This document shows positions 22,305 to 33,332 of a DNA stretch of 64,000 nucleotides, in pieces. Source of the stretch: Bimuria novae-zelandiae CBS 107.79. Lineage: Eukaryota; Ascomycota; Dothideomycetes; Pleosporales; Didymosphaeriaceae. The DNA lies in contig ML976681.1 in assembly GCA_010015655.1 (NCBI GenBank), positions 558,661-622,660 on the forward strand. The letters run 5' to 3'. Each line of letters begins with the position of its first letter. Position 1 is the stretch's first letter. The translations under genes and the position numbers were made by a program. Below the pieces are notes generated by a model. The model saw nothing but the letters and a program-made list of their open reading frames with translations, was not told the DNA's origin and did no database searches.

Positions 22305-23630
22305 ATGGAAACTATGAGCAAGTTAAGACTGGTCCTGCCTCAGCTTGATCGCCTCGTGCTTTCATCGTTGACTGGACGATCCGCACAATGCCTGATAAGA
22401 AGATTGTATGAACTCCCACTCGAGAGTTCATGCATTCTGAGTACCCCCCAGGTACCCAAGGTCACGAATAAGAAAGATACAACGCTCTCGAAACAGAAGA
22501 CACCGACTTGCCGTGCAAACCACTCGACTCTTTCCGTCTCCCAGCATCGCGTTCAAGCAGCGAATACACCGACACTTCCCGTTTCGAACCGTTTTTCAAC
22601 ATCACCCTCCAAGATGAATAACAGCATCACCTCCACGTCTCAAGCGCATCATGAGATAGGGCATCTCCCTCTCTCGCCGCCCGACTCAGCGCTCAACACA
22701 CCCAACGCCCAACACCGCTCCGACTACCTCGCCTCGCACGGCTTAAACGACACCCTACTCCACAAGATCAAAGACGACCTTATATCCATCGCCCTTGAAG
22801 CCGGCCGCATGATCACCTCAGCCGACCCCTCCATCTCCCCCTCCACCCCGAAGAACAACTCCTCCGACCGCGTCACCGCCACCGACAAAGCCGTCGAGAA
22901 AAAAGTGCACGACCGCCTCACGTCTCTGTACCCGCACTTCAATTTCCTGGGCGAGGAGACGTTTACGCTGGGCGATAAGCTGGCCTCCACGCCAACGTTT
23001 ATCTGCGACCCCATCGACGGGACGCTGAATTTCATCCACGGGGTTCCGCACACCGCGGTGTCGCTAGCCCTCACGATCGATAAGAAGCCCATCGTCGGCG
23101 TAGTGCATAATCCGCTTCGCGGCGACACGTTCGCGGGTGTAAAGTGGTACGGTGCCTTCCTGACTACCGCGGCGGGCGTGACGCGGCGTCTGCCTGTCTC
23201 GCCTGTGCCGAAGCCGATGAGCTCACTCAACGAATGCCTCGTCGCTGTGGAGTGGGGGAATCAGCGTGCGGGCCCGAATTGGGAGCTCCGCACTGCGGTG
23301 CACAAGCAGTTGTTGACGGATAAAGCGGAGGGTGGCGCGATGGTACACTCCGTCCGGTCGAGCGGGTCTGCCGCTTTGGATTTCTGCTACGTTGCTGCTG
23401 GGTGGATTGATTTGTTTTGGGAGGGCGGTGTGTGGGTGTGGGACGTTGCGGCGGGCTGGATCATCCTGGAGGAGGCGGGAGGTATTGTTGTGAGCGCGAA
23501 TCCTGGCGATTGGGAGCCGACAGTCGAAGGTCGCTTGTACTTGGCCGTGCGAGGCGCGAAGCGAGCGGAGCAGGAGGGTGTTGTGAAGGAGCTGTGGGCG
23601 CTCATGGGCGACCGCAAGTTCGTGTTCTAA
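22305..23630 (+). CDS. Inositol-monophosphatase-family phosphatase
   Basis: Intronless, 441 aa from ATG 22305. The catalytic domain begins near residue 145 and carries the family's Mg-binding and phosphate motifs: GEETF (216-220), DPIDGTLNF (235-243) and WDVAAGW (379-385). Family members hydrolyse inositol monophosphate or related small phosphates (3'-phosphoadenosine 5'-phosphate, histidinol phosphate). Fungal homologues include QutG of the quinate cluster, but no quinate genes are nearby. The first ~100 residues are an extra N-terminal region rich in Ser, Thr, Arg and Leu (SSLTGRSAQCLIRRLYELPL), possibly an organelle presequence. ATG 22614 (MNNSITSTSQ, Met104) has a good context and would give the usual ~338-aa length, so the start is uncertain. 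Confidence 0.88.
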   Translation: METMSKLRLVLPQLDRLVLSSLTGRSAQCLIRRLYELPLESSCILSTPQVPKVTNKKDTTLSKQKTPTCRANHSTLSVSQHRVQAANTPTLPVSNRFSTSPSKMNNSITSTSQAHHEIGHLPLSPPDSALNTPNAQHRSDYLASHGLNDTLLHKIKDDLISIALEAGRMITSADPSISPSTPKNNSSDRVTATDKAVEKKVHDRLTSLYPHFNFLGEETFTLGDKLASTPTFICDPIDGTLNFIHGVPHTAVSLALTIDKKPIVGVVHNPLRGDTFAGVKWYGAFLTTAAGVTRRLPVSPVPKPMSSLNECLVAVEWGNQRAGPNWELRTAVHKQLLTDKAEGGAMVHSVRSSGSAALDFCYVAAGWIDLFWEGGVWVWDVAAGWIILEEAGGIVVSANPGDWEPTVEGRLYLAVRGAKRAEQEGVVKELWALMGDRKFVF

Positions 23631-24575
23631 AGGACGCTCGGATCTCTGATCCTTTTCTTCGCCATCGTATGTACCTTGGGTTTTAGATCTGCATACAGCA
23701 AGCGTTTCGCCCATACATTTACTATGTTCTGTTCCGATCCCCCTTGATTATCGTTATAGCAATATATCCGTTCACGATCTAAGCCATCGTAGGCATCTTA
23801 ACCGCCGTGATGCCGTCCTACTGATAACGCTTGACAAGGCTTCATACAGAGAAGACGTGTTGCAGATGCGATACCGCATCTCTTAACAAGATGCCTGGTT
23901 CGTTCTATGTCCTACGAAGACGGTGAGAATTGGAACCTTGCGACTGGTTACTTACCCCATAACGGTAAACAGCCTCAGTATCTTAATCCATAATCGATCC
24001 TTCATCTCAGGATGTACTCTCTGCTTCCTACCCCTTTCCTCACCTCGGCCTCCCCGCAGTTCCCATCCTCGTCTTCCGTTACGCCCTAGACGCTGCTTGA
24101 ATGCAGGCTGAACCTCTCAAGTCCCCGCTCTGTTGATACCGTTACTAACCGCGGTCTCGGCTCACGGCGGCTCAGCAGCAATGCTGTCAGAACAGTTATC
24201 ACCCGAATTTGAGACACACGCGGAAAGGACGGTCGTAGTGGCGGCTAGGGTGTCGCCGGGTGTTGCGCATGCACGACAATAGGAAATAGGGAACCTAAGC
24301 AGTCAGCAGCAAGATCGTTGGGTATCATGCAGATATTAGGAGAATGATTGTTCAGATGGGGTGTTTTTCAGCGTTTCCTGGTGTATTTGCTCGGTGGGCT
24401 CTGGTACATACACCTCGGTATGAAACCCTCCCTCCACATTTCCTTATAATCAACTGGCCATCCTGCGCTCTCGTAACTACACTTCTCGTGCCAGTTTGTA
24501 CATGTCTGCGACTTTGGCAATCCAACATCCCCACAAGCCGGCTTCTAGGCAGCTGGCTCGTTATTGTGAACCTTT
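23631..24575. other. Intergenic region between convergent genes
   Basis: 945 bp between the ends of the phosphatase-like gene and LSM12. A perfect short palindrome (GATGCGATACCGCATC) lies near 23,867. No gene or RNA recognised. Confidence 0.4.
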
Positions 24576-25395
24576 TCAACCTCCCTTTCTCGGTGCGATG
24601 GGTGTAGTGACCGGTGCACGTGCACCTGCATTCGTCTTGCGCGAGTAGTAGTTATCCAGAATCTTCCGGACCATGGCCACGCTCTGCTCCTTACCAGGCG
24701 GCGCGGACAGGTTCTCGAGGGTGTATGGCGGGTCGATGATGACGGCGTCGTTGACAATAATTCGAGTGTCGGCCCAGCGAGAAGGCAGACTGCACGGTCT
24801 GTTAGTGTTTGAAAACCGACGCCCGACGTGGCAAAGCTTACGTCCTGGAGACGGCATCGAAGACCTCCTGTGCCTCCTTGCTGACACCCTTGCCCTTCTG
24901 CGCATCCCTCTCCTTCATCTTGCGGATGGTCTGCTCCTCCCTCGCCTTGATGGCTGCCAGGTCCACCTTGGAGATGCTCGGGAGCGCGCCATCGAAGCCC
25001 GGGCCCGATTCCGGGGCGCGTTCTGCGCCGCCAACCAGCTCGAAGTTGAGGATGTGGGCAAAGGGAATGATGTGGAAATCGCCGGGCTGGCTCGAGAGCG
25101 GGGCCGAGGGGTTCGGTGGGGCGGGCGCCGTGTTGATGGCAATGGCATTAGTGATGTTGCACGTCGTGAAGAGGGTGCCCTCGAGTACGTTGTTGTGGGG
25201 AGCGCATGTTATTTTGATGCTGCACATACATTAGTACAGATTATATCTAGCATTGTTTACAAGGGAAAAGAAGGAGGCCTACCGTGCACCCACGGCCTTG
25301 TACAAGCTCGAATCTCCGTCGATGGCGTCCTTTGTAGGCCCAATTTTAGGGGTCGCGATCTTGCCAGATATGCTCTGGCGCTTGATCTCCGCCAT
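24576..25395 (-). CDS. LSM12: LSM12-like protein (LSM plus anticodon-binding-like domain)
   Basis: Exons 25395-25283, 25219-24842 and 24789-24576 (introns 63 and 52 nt); 234 aa. The N-terminal LSM-like domain has YKAVGARIKITCAPHNNVLE continuing into GTLFTTCNITNAIAINTAPA. The C-terminal AD domain has SRTLPSRWADTRIIVNDAVI and the conserved IDPPYTLENL. Lsm12 associates with ribosomes, Pbp1 and Pbp4 in budding yeast and has been linked to translation and stress responses; its metazoan counterpart binds ataxin-2. Both junctions fall inside conserved text and restore the frame. The gene ends in a short basic tail (TTPIAPRKGG). Confidence 0.88.
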
Positions 25396-26947
25396 ACTTC
25401 GTTATGACGCCTCCAAACGCAGGGCAGAACCTACGTTGCCTACAATTAGTTATGTGTTCGGCCGTCACGCAGCTTCTCAGCTTGCGACGCTCGCCAATGA
25501 CACTAGCAGAGGGCCGCCGTCATGCAAGCAAAGTAAAAAAGACACCTAGCGGTGCAAAGGAGCGACAAGAAAAAAGTGCAGATACACGCAAGGCACACGC
25601 AAAGGGGGGCTTGTGGGGGTGCGCGCGCGGAACAAACGGCGGCGCAGGATGCAGGTGAGGTGTCGTACCTTGCGGGCGCTTCGGTACCAGGAAGGGCTCG
25701 TCCGGGTTGCCGAGCGACTTTTTGCGAGCCGTGCCGCGAACGTGCGGGCCGAGCGCTGGCAGCAGTTAGCAAGGCCTCGGTCTCAATTTTCTAGACACCG
25801 AACAAGTGCGAACAATCTCAATACTTACCCTAAATATGTTGTTGTCTGGATGTGTTTTGTCCGAACTTTGGGGACGAGTGGCCGTGTGAGCTAGCCCCAA
25901 CAGGCTTAGGCTAAGCGGGATTCGCAGGTGCTCACCAGTCTGCGAGTGAACAACACCAGAGTCTCCACGACCGACCCTACACGAAGCCGGGGTACGCATT
26001 GATATATTTCACGAACAATGGGGTCCGTGGGGAACGCACATTGATCTTCACGAACCGTCGCATTCACAAATCAAGCTACCATTGAGCCCCTATCGCCCGG
26101 AAGGGAATGGACAGCTGATACCTACGTATACCTGTCTCATCATGCGCTGCTTCATCTTCTCGTTTAATCTGCATTGTAATTTGATAAACAAACACCCATG
26201 TCGAACATGCTCCTGTCGGAAGCTGACAATTTTCTTACGCAGTGTGTGCGCTCCTTCCCTTTCCAGGAACGCATAGCAATGTTCACAAGCTCACAACTGA
26301 CGTGGTAGCCGACAACACCGAGAGCAAGTGTGATAACCACATGGACAACCGTGCAAACCCCCTCCAGATTTCTTCAGGAACACCTTTCGTCGGCGCGGAT
26401 CGTACCTCGGTCGCCGTTGTTGCTGCCGCGTCGAGCACAATCGATCCTTCTACATTTCAGGGAAAGGACCATCGACACACTTTAAATAGCATTAGAGGCA
26501 TTCAGTCAAGTCGCCTTCGATTACCGCGACACAAGGGACGGGACTATCGTAATTACAAGCCACTACTCTCAAACGTCATAGAAGTGCCTGTCGTTTCAAC
26601 GACTGATGGCTGGCCTGCCGAGACGCCCAGAAGCGATAACGTTAGAGAGTGGCTTAGCACGTGGGTTCTCTACCGTCTATCCTGTAACAACCTATGACAG
26701 AATGTTTCGAGTTGATCGCTGTCATGGTGTTGTGCGGGAGGGTCAAACGTGTTGAGGCTGTGCCTGGCTCTCAGGCCAGAGTTCATATCCGCGATATGCC
26801 CGGGGTAACATTGGAGCCGTTCGTTTCAAAATTTTCACCTCAGAACGCTGTCGCTCGTTATACTCACTCGCTTCAAGATAATCTAACCAGACGAACAATC
26901 AGACGATAATCAATACCAAGGCCATTGCCAGAGAAGTCGCAGTCTCA
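25396..26947. other. Intergenic region without a supported gene
   Basis: About 1.55 kb between divergent genes. A 151-codon plus-strand frame (26242-26697) has ordinary composition but no recognisable motif, splice pattern or leader, so it is not called. No repeats or RNA genes seen. Confidence 0.4.
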
Positions 26948-28033
26948 ATGACGACAACAACACCAAGATCTCTCCAGATTCCCTGGTCAACCCCATGGGC
27001 GACTCCACCCCCAAGCTCCTGCTCCACTCTCGTCGTCGCTTCATCCACAGCAGCTTATGGCGCAACTTGCAACTTCGCTGAAGAAGAAAAAGGCTCAGTG
27101 ACCAACTCCCCTCTCAATACTGCCTGTCTCCCTTGGCTGGCCCAGACCGCAACGCCTGCCTCCAATGCCTTCTATTCTCCCGCCACTGCTTGTCCACCTT
27201 CTTGGTCAGCAGTCGCGACCGCAACATCTGGACGCGATCAGTGGATAGACGGCGAAACCGCGCTTTCCTGCTGCCCAAACGGATTTGAAGATGGAAGTGG
27301 CGGAACATGCAGACCAGCAAGCACAGGGACATTTCCAGTCATTGAGTGTGGAGAAGCCGATGCGGAAGAAAACGAATTTAGTACATACACTGGAGCGAGT
27401 TGGCCTACCAGTGCGCCGGTCAATGTGCCGGCGCTGCAACTGAGGTTCCAGGCTTCGGATATCGGGTCTGCTAGCGCGACGGTGAGCAGCTCGACAGTCG
27501 GCAGTTCGACAGCCAGCAGCTCAATATCGACGTTAACAGGTTCAACATCACCTTCTTCGGATAGTACGAACCGTGGTGAAAGTAGAGGCGGACTATCAAC
27601 GGGAGCAAAAGCCGCAATTGGAACCGTGGTCCCCCTCGCCGTTATCATCATCGCTCTAGCCGCCTTCTTCCTCCTGCGACGCCGGAAGAACAAGAAGACA
27701 ACTGGAATGCATGACTCAGCATTCGTAGAGATAAAAGACTACCCAGAACCAAAAACCAACATTGTCCAACCCAATGTCGGGAGCACCCGGGGTACGGCGA
27801 CGCACGAGACACCAGAATGGAACGCCGAACTCGAGGCCACTGAGGCCGAGCGACGTGGGGAACCTGTACCAGCATTCGACGCTGCTCAGTCACCTGTCAG
27901 CGAGCTGGGAGGTGTTGCCAGGAAACCGCGAAAGCTGGTCCCGGCGGTGGAGCTAGATGGAACACCAGTGGCCTCGGAGATGGATGTCTCGCCGTATATG
28001 GCGTACAAGCCGCCGCTGGGTCGAGATGCATAG
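26948..28033 (+). CDS. Single-pass membrane protein with Cys-containing ectodomain and Ser/Thr stalk
   Basis: Intronless, 361 aa. The N-terminal ~170 residues contain spaced cysteines (SSCSTL, YGATCNF, ALSCCPNGF, VIECGEA) and aromatic residues. A Ser/Thr-rich stalk (about 170-210) follows, then a clear membrane span (GTVVPLAVIIIALAAFFLL) with an immediate basic stop-transfer RRRKNKK. The cytosolic tail is acidic and Pro-rich and ends VSPYMAYKPPLGRDA. The arrangement is that of fungal surface proteins resembling Mid2/Wsc-type sensors, but no WSC domain is seen and no cleavable signal peptide is evident, so a sensor role is only a guess. A type I orientation is inferred from the basic side of the span. 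Confidence 0.75.
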   Translation: MTTTTPRSLQIPWSTPWATPPPSSCSTLVVASSTAAYGATCNFAEEEKGSVTNSPLNTACLPWLAQTATPASNAFYSPATACPPSWSAVATATSGRDQWIDGETALSCCPNGFEDGSGGTCRPASTGTFPVIECGEADAEENEFSTYTGASWPTSAPVNVPALQLRFQASDIGSASATVSSSTVGSSTASSSISTLTGSTSPSSDSTNRGESRGGLSTGAKAAIGTVVPLAVIIIALAAFFLLRRRKNKKTTGMHDSAFVEIKDYPEPKTNIVQPNVGSTRGTATHETPEWNAELEATEAERRGEPVPAFDAAQSPVSELGGVARKPRKLVPAVELDGTPVASEMDVSPYMAYKPPLGRDA

Positions 28034-28371
28034 ATGAGAATTGACTCATGGCGTTATTCGATGCTTTCTTGATGTGGCATATAGTCACGAAATACGTAAA
28101 CTAATCCGATCACCTTTAATGTCGTAACACTTCGAGTAATGAGATCGTAGTAGGGGTTTAGACCTCAAACTGCTGATTGTGCCTTGACCCTGAATCTACC
28201 TACGAATTCCCGTGATCGTCGTTGACCGTACGTCACAAATTGTTGAGATTGAACCTCGTTCTTCCATCGCATCATCCCCAAATCACTTCACCAGACAAAC
28301 TACACCCATCCCACAAAATCATTCCTCTTTTTGGCCCAAAACATTCACAACCTTCCACCTTCAACACGCAC

Positions 28372-28378
28372 TATATAA
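28372..28378 (+). promoter_or_regulatory. TATA-box-like element upstream of the small ORF
   Basis: TATATAA, about 115 bp upstream of the ATG at 28493 and followed by a C/T-rich, CA-rich leader, as in fungal core promoters. Position and sequence only; no transcription evidence. Confidence 0.4.
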
Positions 28379-28492
28379 CCCCCATCTCCATCATCTCTCC
28401 TTCCTCCACGACAGCACCGCAAAGCCAATCAGCGAACCAAGCACACCAGCAGCGAACTGTATACAAGCACCGCCCAAGAGCCAGCTCACAGA

Positions 28493-28681
28493 ATGGTCTC
28501 CAACGACAACATGCCAGAAGATAAGGCTCGCCGCGAATCCTGCGTGCTGTCTACTCACGTATGCCCGTGTAATTCAAACAGGAGGGCACGGAAGAGGCGA
28601 TGTACCTACTGTATCCTGAACGAAGGAAACTGCAAAGCTGCCAGCAGCGGGGGCACATGCATGGACGTGCGTAGAACATAG
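28493..28681 (+). CDS. Possible small basic Cys-containing protein (62 aa)
   Basis: An ATG at 28493 opens 62 codons to TAG, with six cysteines (SCVL, VCPCN, RCTYC, NCK, TCMD) and a basic middle (NRRARKRRC). No signal peptide. What favours a gene is the upstream TATA-like element with a promoter-like leader. What weakens it is size, lack of a recognised family, and overlap with other short frames. It sits between two convergent genes. A cysteine-rich product could bind metal or be disulfide-bonded, but no function is proposed. Confidence 0.3.
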   Translation: MVSNDNMPEDKARRESCVLSTHVCPCNSNRRARKRRCTYCILNEGNCKAASSGGTCMDVRRT

Positions 28682-28860
28682 CTCACGCATCATCACCAAA
28701 GATCATAACACAACGATTCAATCGATATCAAATCTCATTCATGACATGTATCTGCAGTCTCTGTATCATAGGCGCATGCAAAAATGCCACGCTTTTTAGA
28801 TCTTAGCAACTGATCATTACAATCGACATCGGTCTATGTACCATACACTCCCGCCATCGC

Positions 28861-30759
28861 TTATGCGTTGTACGTTGAAGCAGACACGTTACCTCCCCGG
28901 CCAGTCCAGTTGACGTGGATGTCCTTGCCCTCAGGGTACGTCTCGTTAGCGTATTCGGGCTTGATGCGGAAGGTGTGGGCACCAAAGTAGTCACGCTGGG
29001 CCTGGAGCAGGTTGGCGGGGAGGTCCTTGGCCCGGTATCCGTCGTAGAAGGAAAGAGCGGTGCTAAAAGCGGGAGTAGGAATGCCCCAGAGAGCACCCTT
29101 GGAGACAACGCTATCGAATATTAGTGCGTGTGTTGGGATTTTAGATTCGAAAGACTCACTCTCTCCAGCCGGCCTGTGCGTTGTGGATGGCCTTCTTGAA
29201 GAAGTCGTCGAAGAGCAAGTTCTCGAGGTCGGGGTTGGCACGGTAGCTAAATCTTGTCAGCAGTAATATCGTAGTCGACGAGGTTTGCACTCACGCCTTG
29301 GTGATGTCCTTCAAGAAGACGGATCGGATAATGCAGCCACCACGCCACATGAGCGCGATCTCAGGCTTGTTGAGCTTCCACTTGTACTCCTTGGCGGCGT
29401 TTTGGATCAACATGAAGCCCTGGGCGTACGAGATGATCTTGGAAGCGTACAGAGCCTGCTCGAGGTTCTTGATGAACGCCTTCTTGTCACCGCTGAAACT
29501 AGGGGTGGGTCCGTCAAGGAGACCAGCAGCGCGGCCACGCTCAGCCTTGAGAGAAGACAGGCATCGGGCGAAAACAGCCTCGCCGATCAAAGTGACGGGC
29601 ATGCCAAGGTCCAGGGCGTTGATGGCGGTCCACTTGCCGGTACCCTTCTGTCCAGCAGAGTCGAGAATCTTCTCAACAATGGGCACGCCATCGGCCTCGT
29701 CGTTCTTGTACATGATGTCGCGGGTGATCTCAATGAGGAAAGAGTCGAGAACACCCTTGTTCCACTCGGTGAAGACATCACCAATCTCGTTGTCCTTCAT
29801 TCCGAGACCGCGCTTCATGATGTCGTAGGCCTGTCGTTGTCAGTAGTCGCACTGATTCACCGAGCAGCTGAGGCACTCACTTCGCAGATCAATTGCATGT
29901 CACCGTACTCAATGCCGTTGTGCACCATCTTGACATAGTGACCGGCACCCTCGTCACCGACCCACTGGCAGCAGGCCTCGCCATCAGACTTGGCGGAGAT
30001 GGACTGGAGGACGTCCTTGATGTACGGCCAGGCCTCCTCGTTGCCACCAGGCATGATACTGGGGCCGTATCGGGCACCCTCCTCTCCTCCGGACACTCCG
30101 GTTCCGACAAAACGGATGCCTTTGGCACTGAGGTATTGTGTGCGGCGGTTGGTGTCGGGGTAGTGCGAGTTACCGCCGTCAATGATGATGTCGCCCTCTT
30201 CTACACCAGCACCAAGGAGGAGCTCGATGAAGTCGTCGACGGGCTTGCCGGCCATGACGAGCATCATCATACGGCGGGGCTTCTTCAGCTTAGATACGAA
30301 CTCCTCAATGGAGTGGGCGCCCACGATGGACTTGCCCTTGGCCTCTGTGGCATATTAGCTTCAGCACGCATTGATAGACATAAATTGATCGTACCATCAT
30401 TCAAGAAACGGTCGACCTTGGCCACACTGTTGGATTGGTCAGCCTCATCTCGCAGCGCCAGGATGCGCTTCCTTACGTGCGGTTGAATGCTACGACCTGC
30501 AGTCTGTCAGTGAACGATCTTTGAGCGCAGGGAGAGGGCCCGTACAGTGAATCCGTGATCGGCACTATACGGTGTTAGCTTTGCTTATGAGAGTTAACGT
30601 GGGAGTGAGTAATGGCTTACGCATTGAGGATCAGGTTCTGGCCCATGACCTATCCATTGTGTGAGAAAGGTGTCCAACTCAGAGCATACTTGTAGCTCAG
30701 TATCAAGAAGAACTCACGGCCAGACCGATGAGGCCGAAGTCACCAACGGCTTCGGTCAT
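28861..30759 (-). CDS. GND1: 6-phosphogluconate dehydrogenase, decarboxylating
   Basis: Nine exons: 30759-30718, 30649-30621, 30564-30546, 30496-30477, 30426-30395, 30344-29881, 29830-29295, 29246-29160 and 29110-28861; introns of 48-68 nt; 492 aa, the standard length. The cytosolic enzyme oxidises 6-phosphogluconate to ribulose 5-phosphate, yielding NADPH and CO2 in the pentose phosphate pathway. The NADP site [20 protein letters not shown] is spread over the first three exons. [14 protein letters not shown] and [14 protein letters not shown] follow in exon 6, as does [16 protein letters not shown] with the catalytic Lys region. The C-terminal end is [17 protein letters not shown]. The first five exons are only 42, 29, 19, 20 and 32 nt, yet join without a frame break. 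Family assignment is certain; the small exons rest on splice signals and conserved text. Confidence 0.94.
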
Positions 30760-31621
30760 GATGGATGGAGTTGAGTAGCGGGGGTCGAGGTAGGCGAAGG
30801 ATGGATGGCGGGGTATCTCTACGGCGACCAAGCGCTTTGGCTGTGCAGTACTCGGAGATGGGATGGGAGAGTAAAGTTGGAGAGTGCAGGAAGAGAGTGG
30901 GGAGGCAGCAGATAAGTAGTAGGAGTTTTCCTCGCGTTCCGAAACGGAAGAGTTTGGAATCTGTGCAGGTAGCGTTGGGGCGGGGCTCAATGAGAGGCTG
31001 CGCCCGCCACTCCCGTAATTGACCCATACAGATTCTTTGCGCTCCCACGCCCGCTGCACTTCGGCCGCGGTACGAGCGGAAATTTATTCCATGGCCACAT
31101 TCTGTCCATGCAATTGACGCGCTTTCACGGACGCGAACACCTCCGGCTGTGCCGCGGAAACCGCTTGTTGTTGCTCAAGCCACTGCCCCTCACCCCTCCA
31201 TAATCATCATGGCGTACAGATTCGGTAAGACCGGTCGATCACGTGATGGCCCCTTCGTCACTTCTTTTCTCCGGCAGCTGGTCCACGCCCAACAATTTAT
31301 CACATCGCAACAATAACCCCAGGCCCTGTTTGTCGGCCCGTCGATCCACACCACGTGCTTTCAAAAGCCGACCACTTCTAGCAAGTCTTGGCTTTGCTCT
31401 GTCAGCCTCGAGTAAACCGGTCTGCCGGTCTGCCGGTCTATGGTTGCGGCATTTGCACGCGTTCCATCCACAGAGTTATCCCGCGGCCGAACTGCACACT
31501 CTGCAGCACCATCTCTAAATTAGCATACCGACGCACCGACGTCACTTCGAGCTTCGAATACGGTCGCGCGCACCCGTTCGAATTCGGACTTTGACGGCAG
31601 CAGCCTAAGCCTCGATTCACC
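30760..31621. other. Divergent promoter region of GND1 and the RRM gene
   Basis: 862 bp between divergent starts. It contains a short upstream open frame (ATG at 31209) that may be a leader uORF of the RRM gene, and the near-tandem ACCGGTCTGCCGGTCTGCCGG at about 31,418-31,438. No gene is called. Confidence 0.4.
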
Positions 31622-32620
31622 ATGAGTAACAGAGACAATCTCCAGCCTCACCCGTCGCTGCCTGCGCGTCCACCGCCATCAACGTACTCTGCGCCACCTG
31701 TGAGGAACAACAACGCCGGCGCGCGGCCCTATGGAGGCAACACGGCTGCCTTTGCTGGCTTCGCGCCGCGAGCAGTGGTCGCGCAGGCACCTCCGTCCCA
31801 GGTGTCTGCGCCGCCGTACTCTCAGCCGACTGTGAGCGCCCCATACCAAGCTACAGCGTATCCGTCCAGCAATACTTACTACAATGCCTATCCAGCCTAT
31901 GGCGCACAAGCACCAGCGGCGCCATTTGCTCCTCCGACCGCAGTGAATCAATATCGGAGTAACTACGACCCAGAAGAAGAGGCGCGCATTGCAGAGTGGG
32001 GTGCCCAGTACAATCGGGAGGACGCGAGCGCGAAGAAACCGACCAACGCTAACACTGCTTCCCGCGCCGAGACAAATTCAACACCAAGCGCTGAAGCTGG
32101 CTCAACTGGTACAGGCAAGCAGAAGACAGTTGTCCGGGAAGGCGGCGGGAAGACTTGGGAAGACCAATCGCTTCTCGAATGGGACCCTCTGCACCCGCGC
32201 CTGTTCATCGGCAACTTGGCTGGTGAGGTGACGGACGACTCGCTCCTCAAAGCCTTCTCGAAGTACCCCTCGGTGTCCAAAGCACGTGTAGTACGAGACA
32301 AGCGTACCACGAAGAGCAAAAGTTACGGGTTCGTCAGCTTTGCAAATACCGACGACTACTTTCGCGCTGCCAAGGAAATGCAGGGCAAATACATCGGCAG
32401 TCACCCTGTTCTGATCAAACGCGCCACTTCGGAGGTCAAGGCCACGACCAAGCGTGACGACAAACATGGGAAGCACGGCAAGAACCGCAACAACAATAAC
32501 AATAAAAAGCAGCAGCAGCAGAATGGAGGAAATACGGTTTTCACTGGCACCGCGGCCCAGCTCATGAGTGCGGGTATACATAAGAAGGGCAAGAATAACG
32601 GGCCTAGGTTGCTTGGCTGA
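31622..32620 (+). CDS. RRM RNA-binding protein, RBM42-like
   Basis: Intronless, 332 aa. Residues 1-110 are a Pro/Ala/Tyr-rich disordered region (YNAYPAYGAQAPAAPFAPP). An acidic helix (YDPEEEARIAEWGAQYN) precedes a single RRM at about 190-270 with RNP2 LFIGNL (194-199) and RNP1 KSYGFVSF (233-240). A basic Asn/Gln/Lys-rich tail (KNRNNNNNKKQQQQN) and the end motif TGTAAQLMSAGIHKKGKNNG follow. The segment WEDQSLLEWDPLHPRLFIGN just before the RRM is characteristic of the RBM42 group, linked in animals to splicing and mRNA handling. The RNA target is unknown. Confidence 0.87.
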   Translation: MSNRDNLQPHPSLPARPPPSTYSAPPVRNNNAGARPYGGNTAAFAGFAPRAVVAQAPPSQVSAPPYSQPTVSAPYQATAYPSSNTYYNAYPAYGAQAPAAPFAPPTAVNQYRSNYDPEEEARIAEWGAQYNREDASAKKPTNANTASRAETNSTPSAEAGSTGTGKQKTVVREGGGKTWEDQSLLEWDPLHPRLFIGNLAGEVTDDSLLKAFSKYPSVSKARVVRDKRTTKSKSYGFVSFANTDDYFRAAKEMQGKYIGSHPVLIKRATSEVKATTKRDDKHGKHGKNRNNNNNKKQQQQNGGNTVFTGTAAQLMSAGIHKKGKNNGPRLLG

Positions 32621-33332
32621 AAGATACCACCAATCGTGAGCGTCAATGCTATGCTCCGCTCGGAGTGCCGCACGATCCAATGGTTGAAAGACGAATGGCT
32701 GCGGGTAGGGGTTCGGAAGACCCGGGGAAAGTAGCCTGTCTTTAGTACATGAAGTCGGGATTGCTTCATGGGGGACTATGAGGCACGTTCTGCGAAGAGT
32801 GCCGGCTTTGGTGGAGCCATGGGTAGGTGGTTAGTCGCTATAAGCCCTGGCTGAGTATTGCGACATGGCCTGGACGTGCCACATTCTTTGAAATTTACCC
32901 TGATACCCTGTAATCGGACGCAGTAGTGATAGGTCAGTGAGTCTCGGTTTCATGGGGGAGTAGTTGAACTAAGAACGGGTTGAAAAGTCGAAACAAATTA
33001 CTGTTTGATGGTGTAATTTTAGTAGTACCAGGGTAGTTTTCGAGGAGCCTGGCTACTCCCTACTTCCTCTCCACGCACATAGACTGGATCCATCCACATG
33101 CATAGGTGAACCCATAGACTCTTGGATGGTGGATCCATGGGCCGTGGACCCGTGGACGGTGCTTCGTCACGTGATACAATGTGGCCCCGGCTTAGGCCCA
33201 CTAGCGCTCGTTCGCGCTTGCGCGCGACCTACAGATCCACGGCGTTCACCTTCGAACTCGACGCGCCAACTCCACCATCTTTTCTTTACCAACATTCAGC
33301 GCGGCGCTGTTTTCGCGTCACAGTCAGTCACA
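32621..33332. other. Intergenic region
   Basis: 712 bp between two plus-strand genes. An imperfect inverted repeat built on GGATCCATCCAC and TGGATGGTGGATCC lies at about 33,087-33,134. No gene recognised. Confidence 0.4.

Noticed and set aside
26242..26697. 151-codon plus-strand frame
   Set aside because: Ordinary composition but no domain, signal peptide or promoter-like leader; chance opening cannot be excluded.
33087..33134. Inverted repeat around GGATCC as an attachment site or terminator
   Set aside because: Imperfect pairing, short, and in an ordinary intergenic gap with no mobile-element context.
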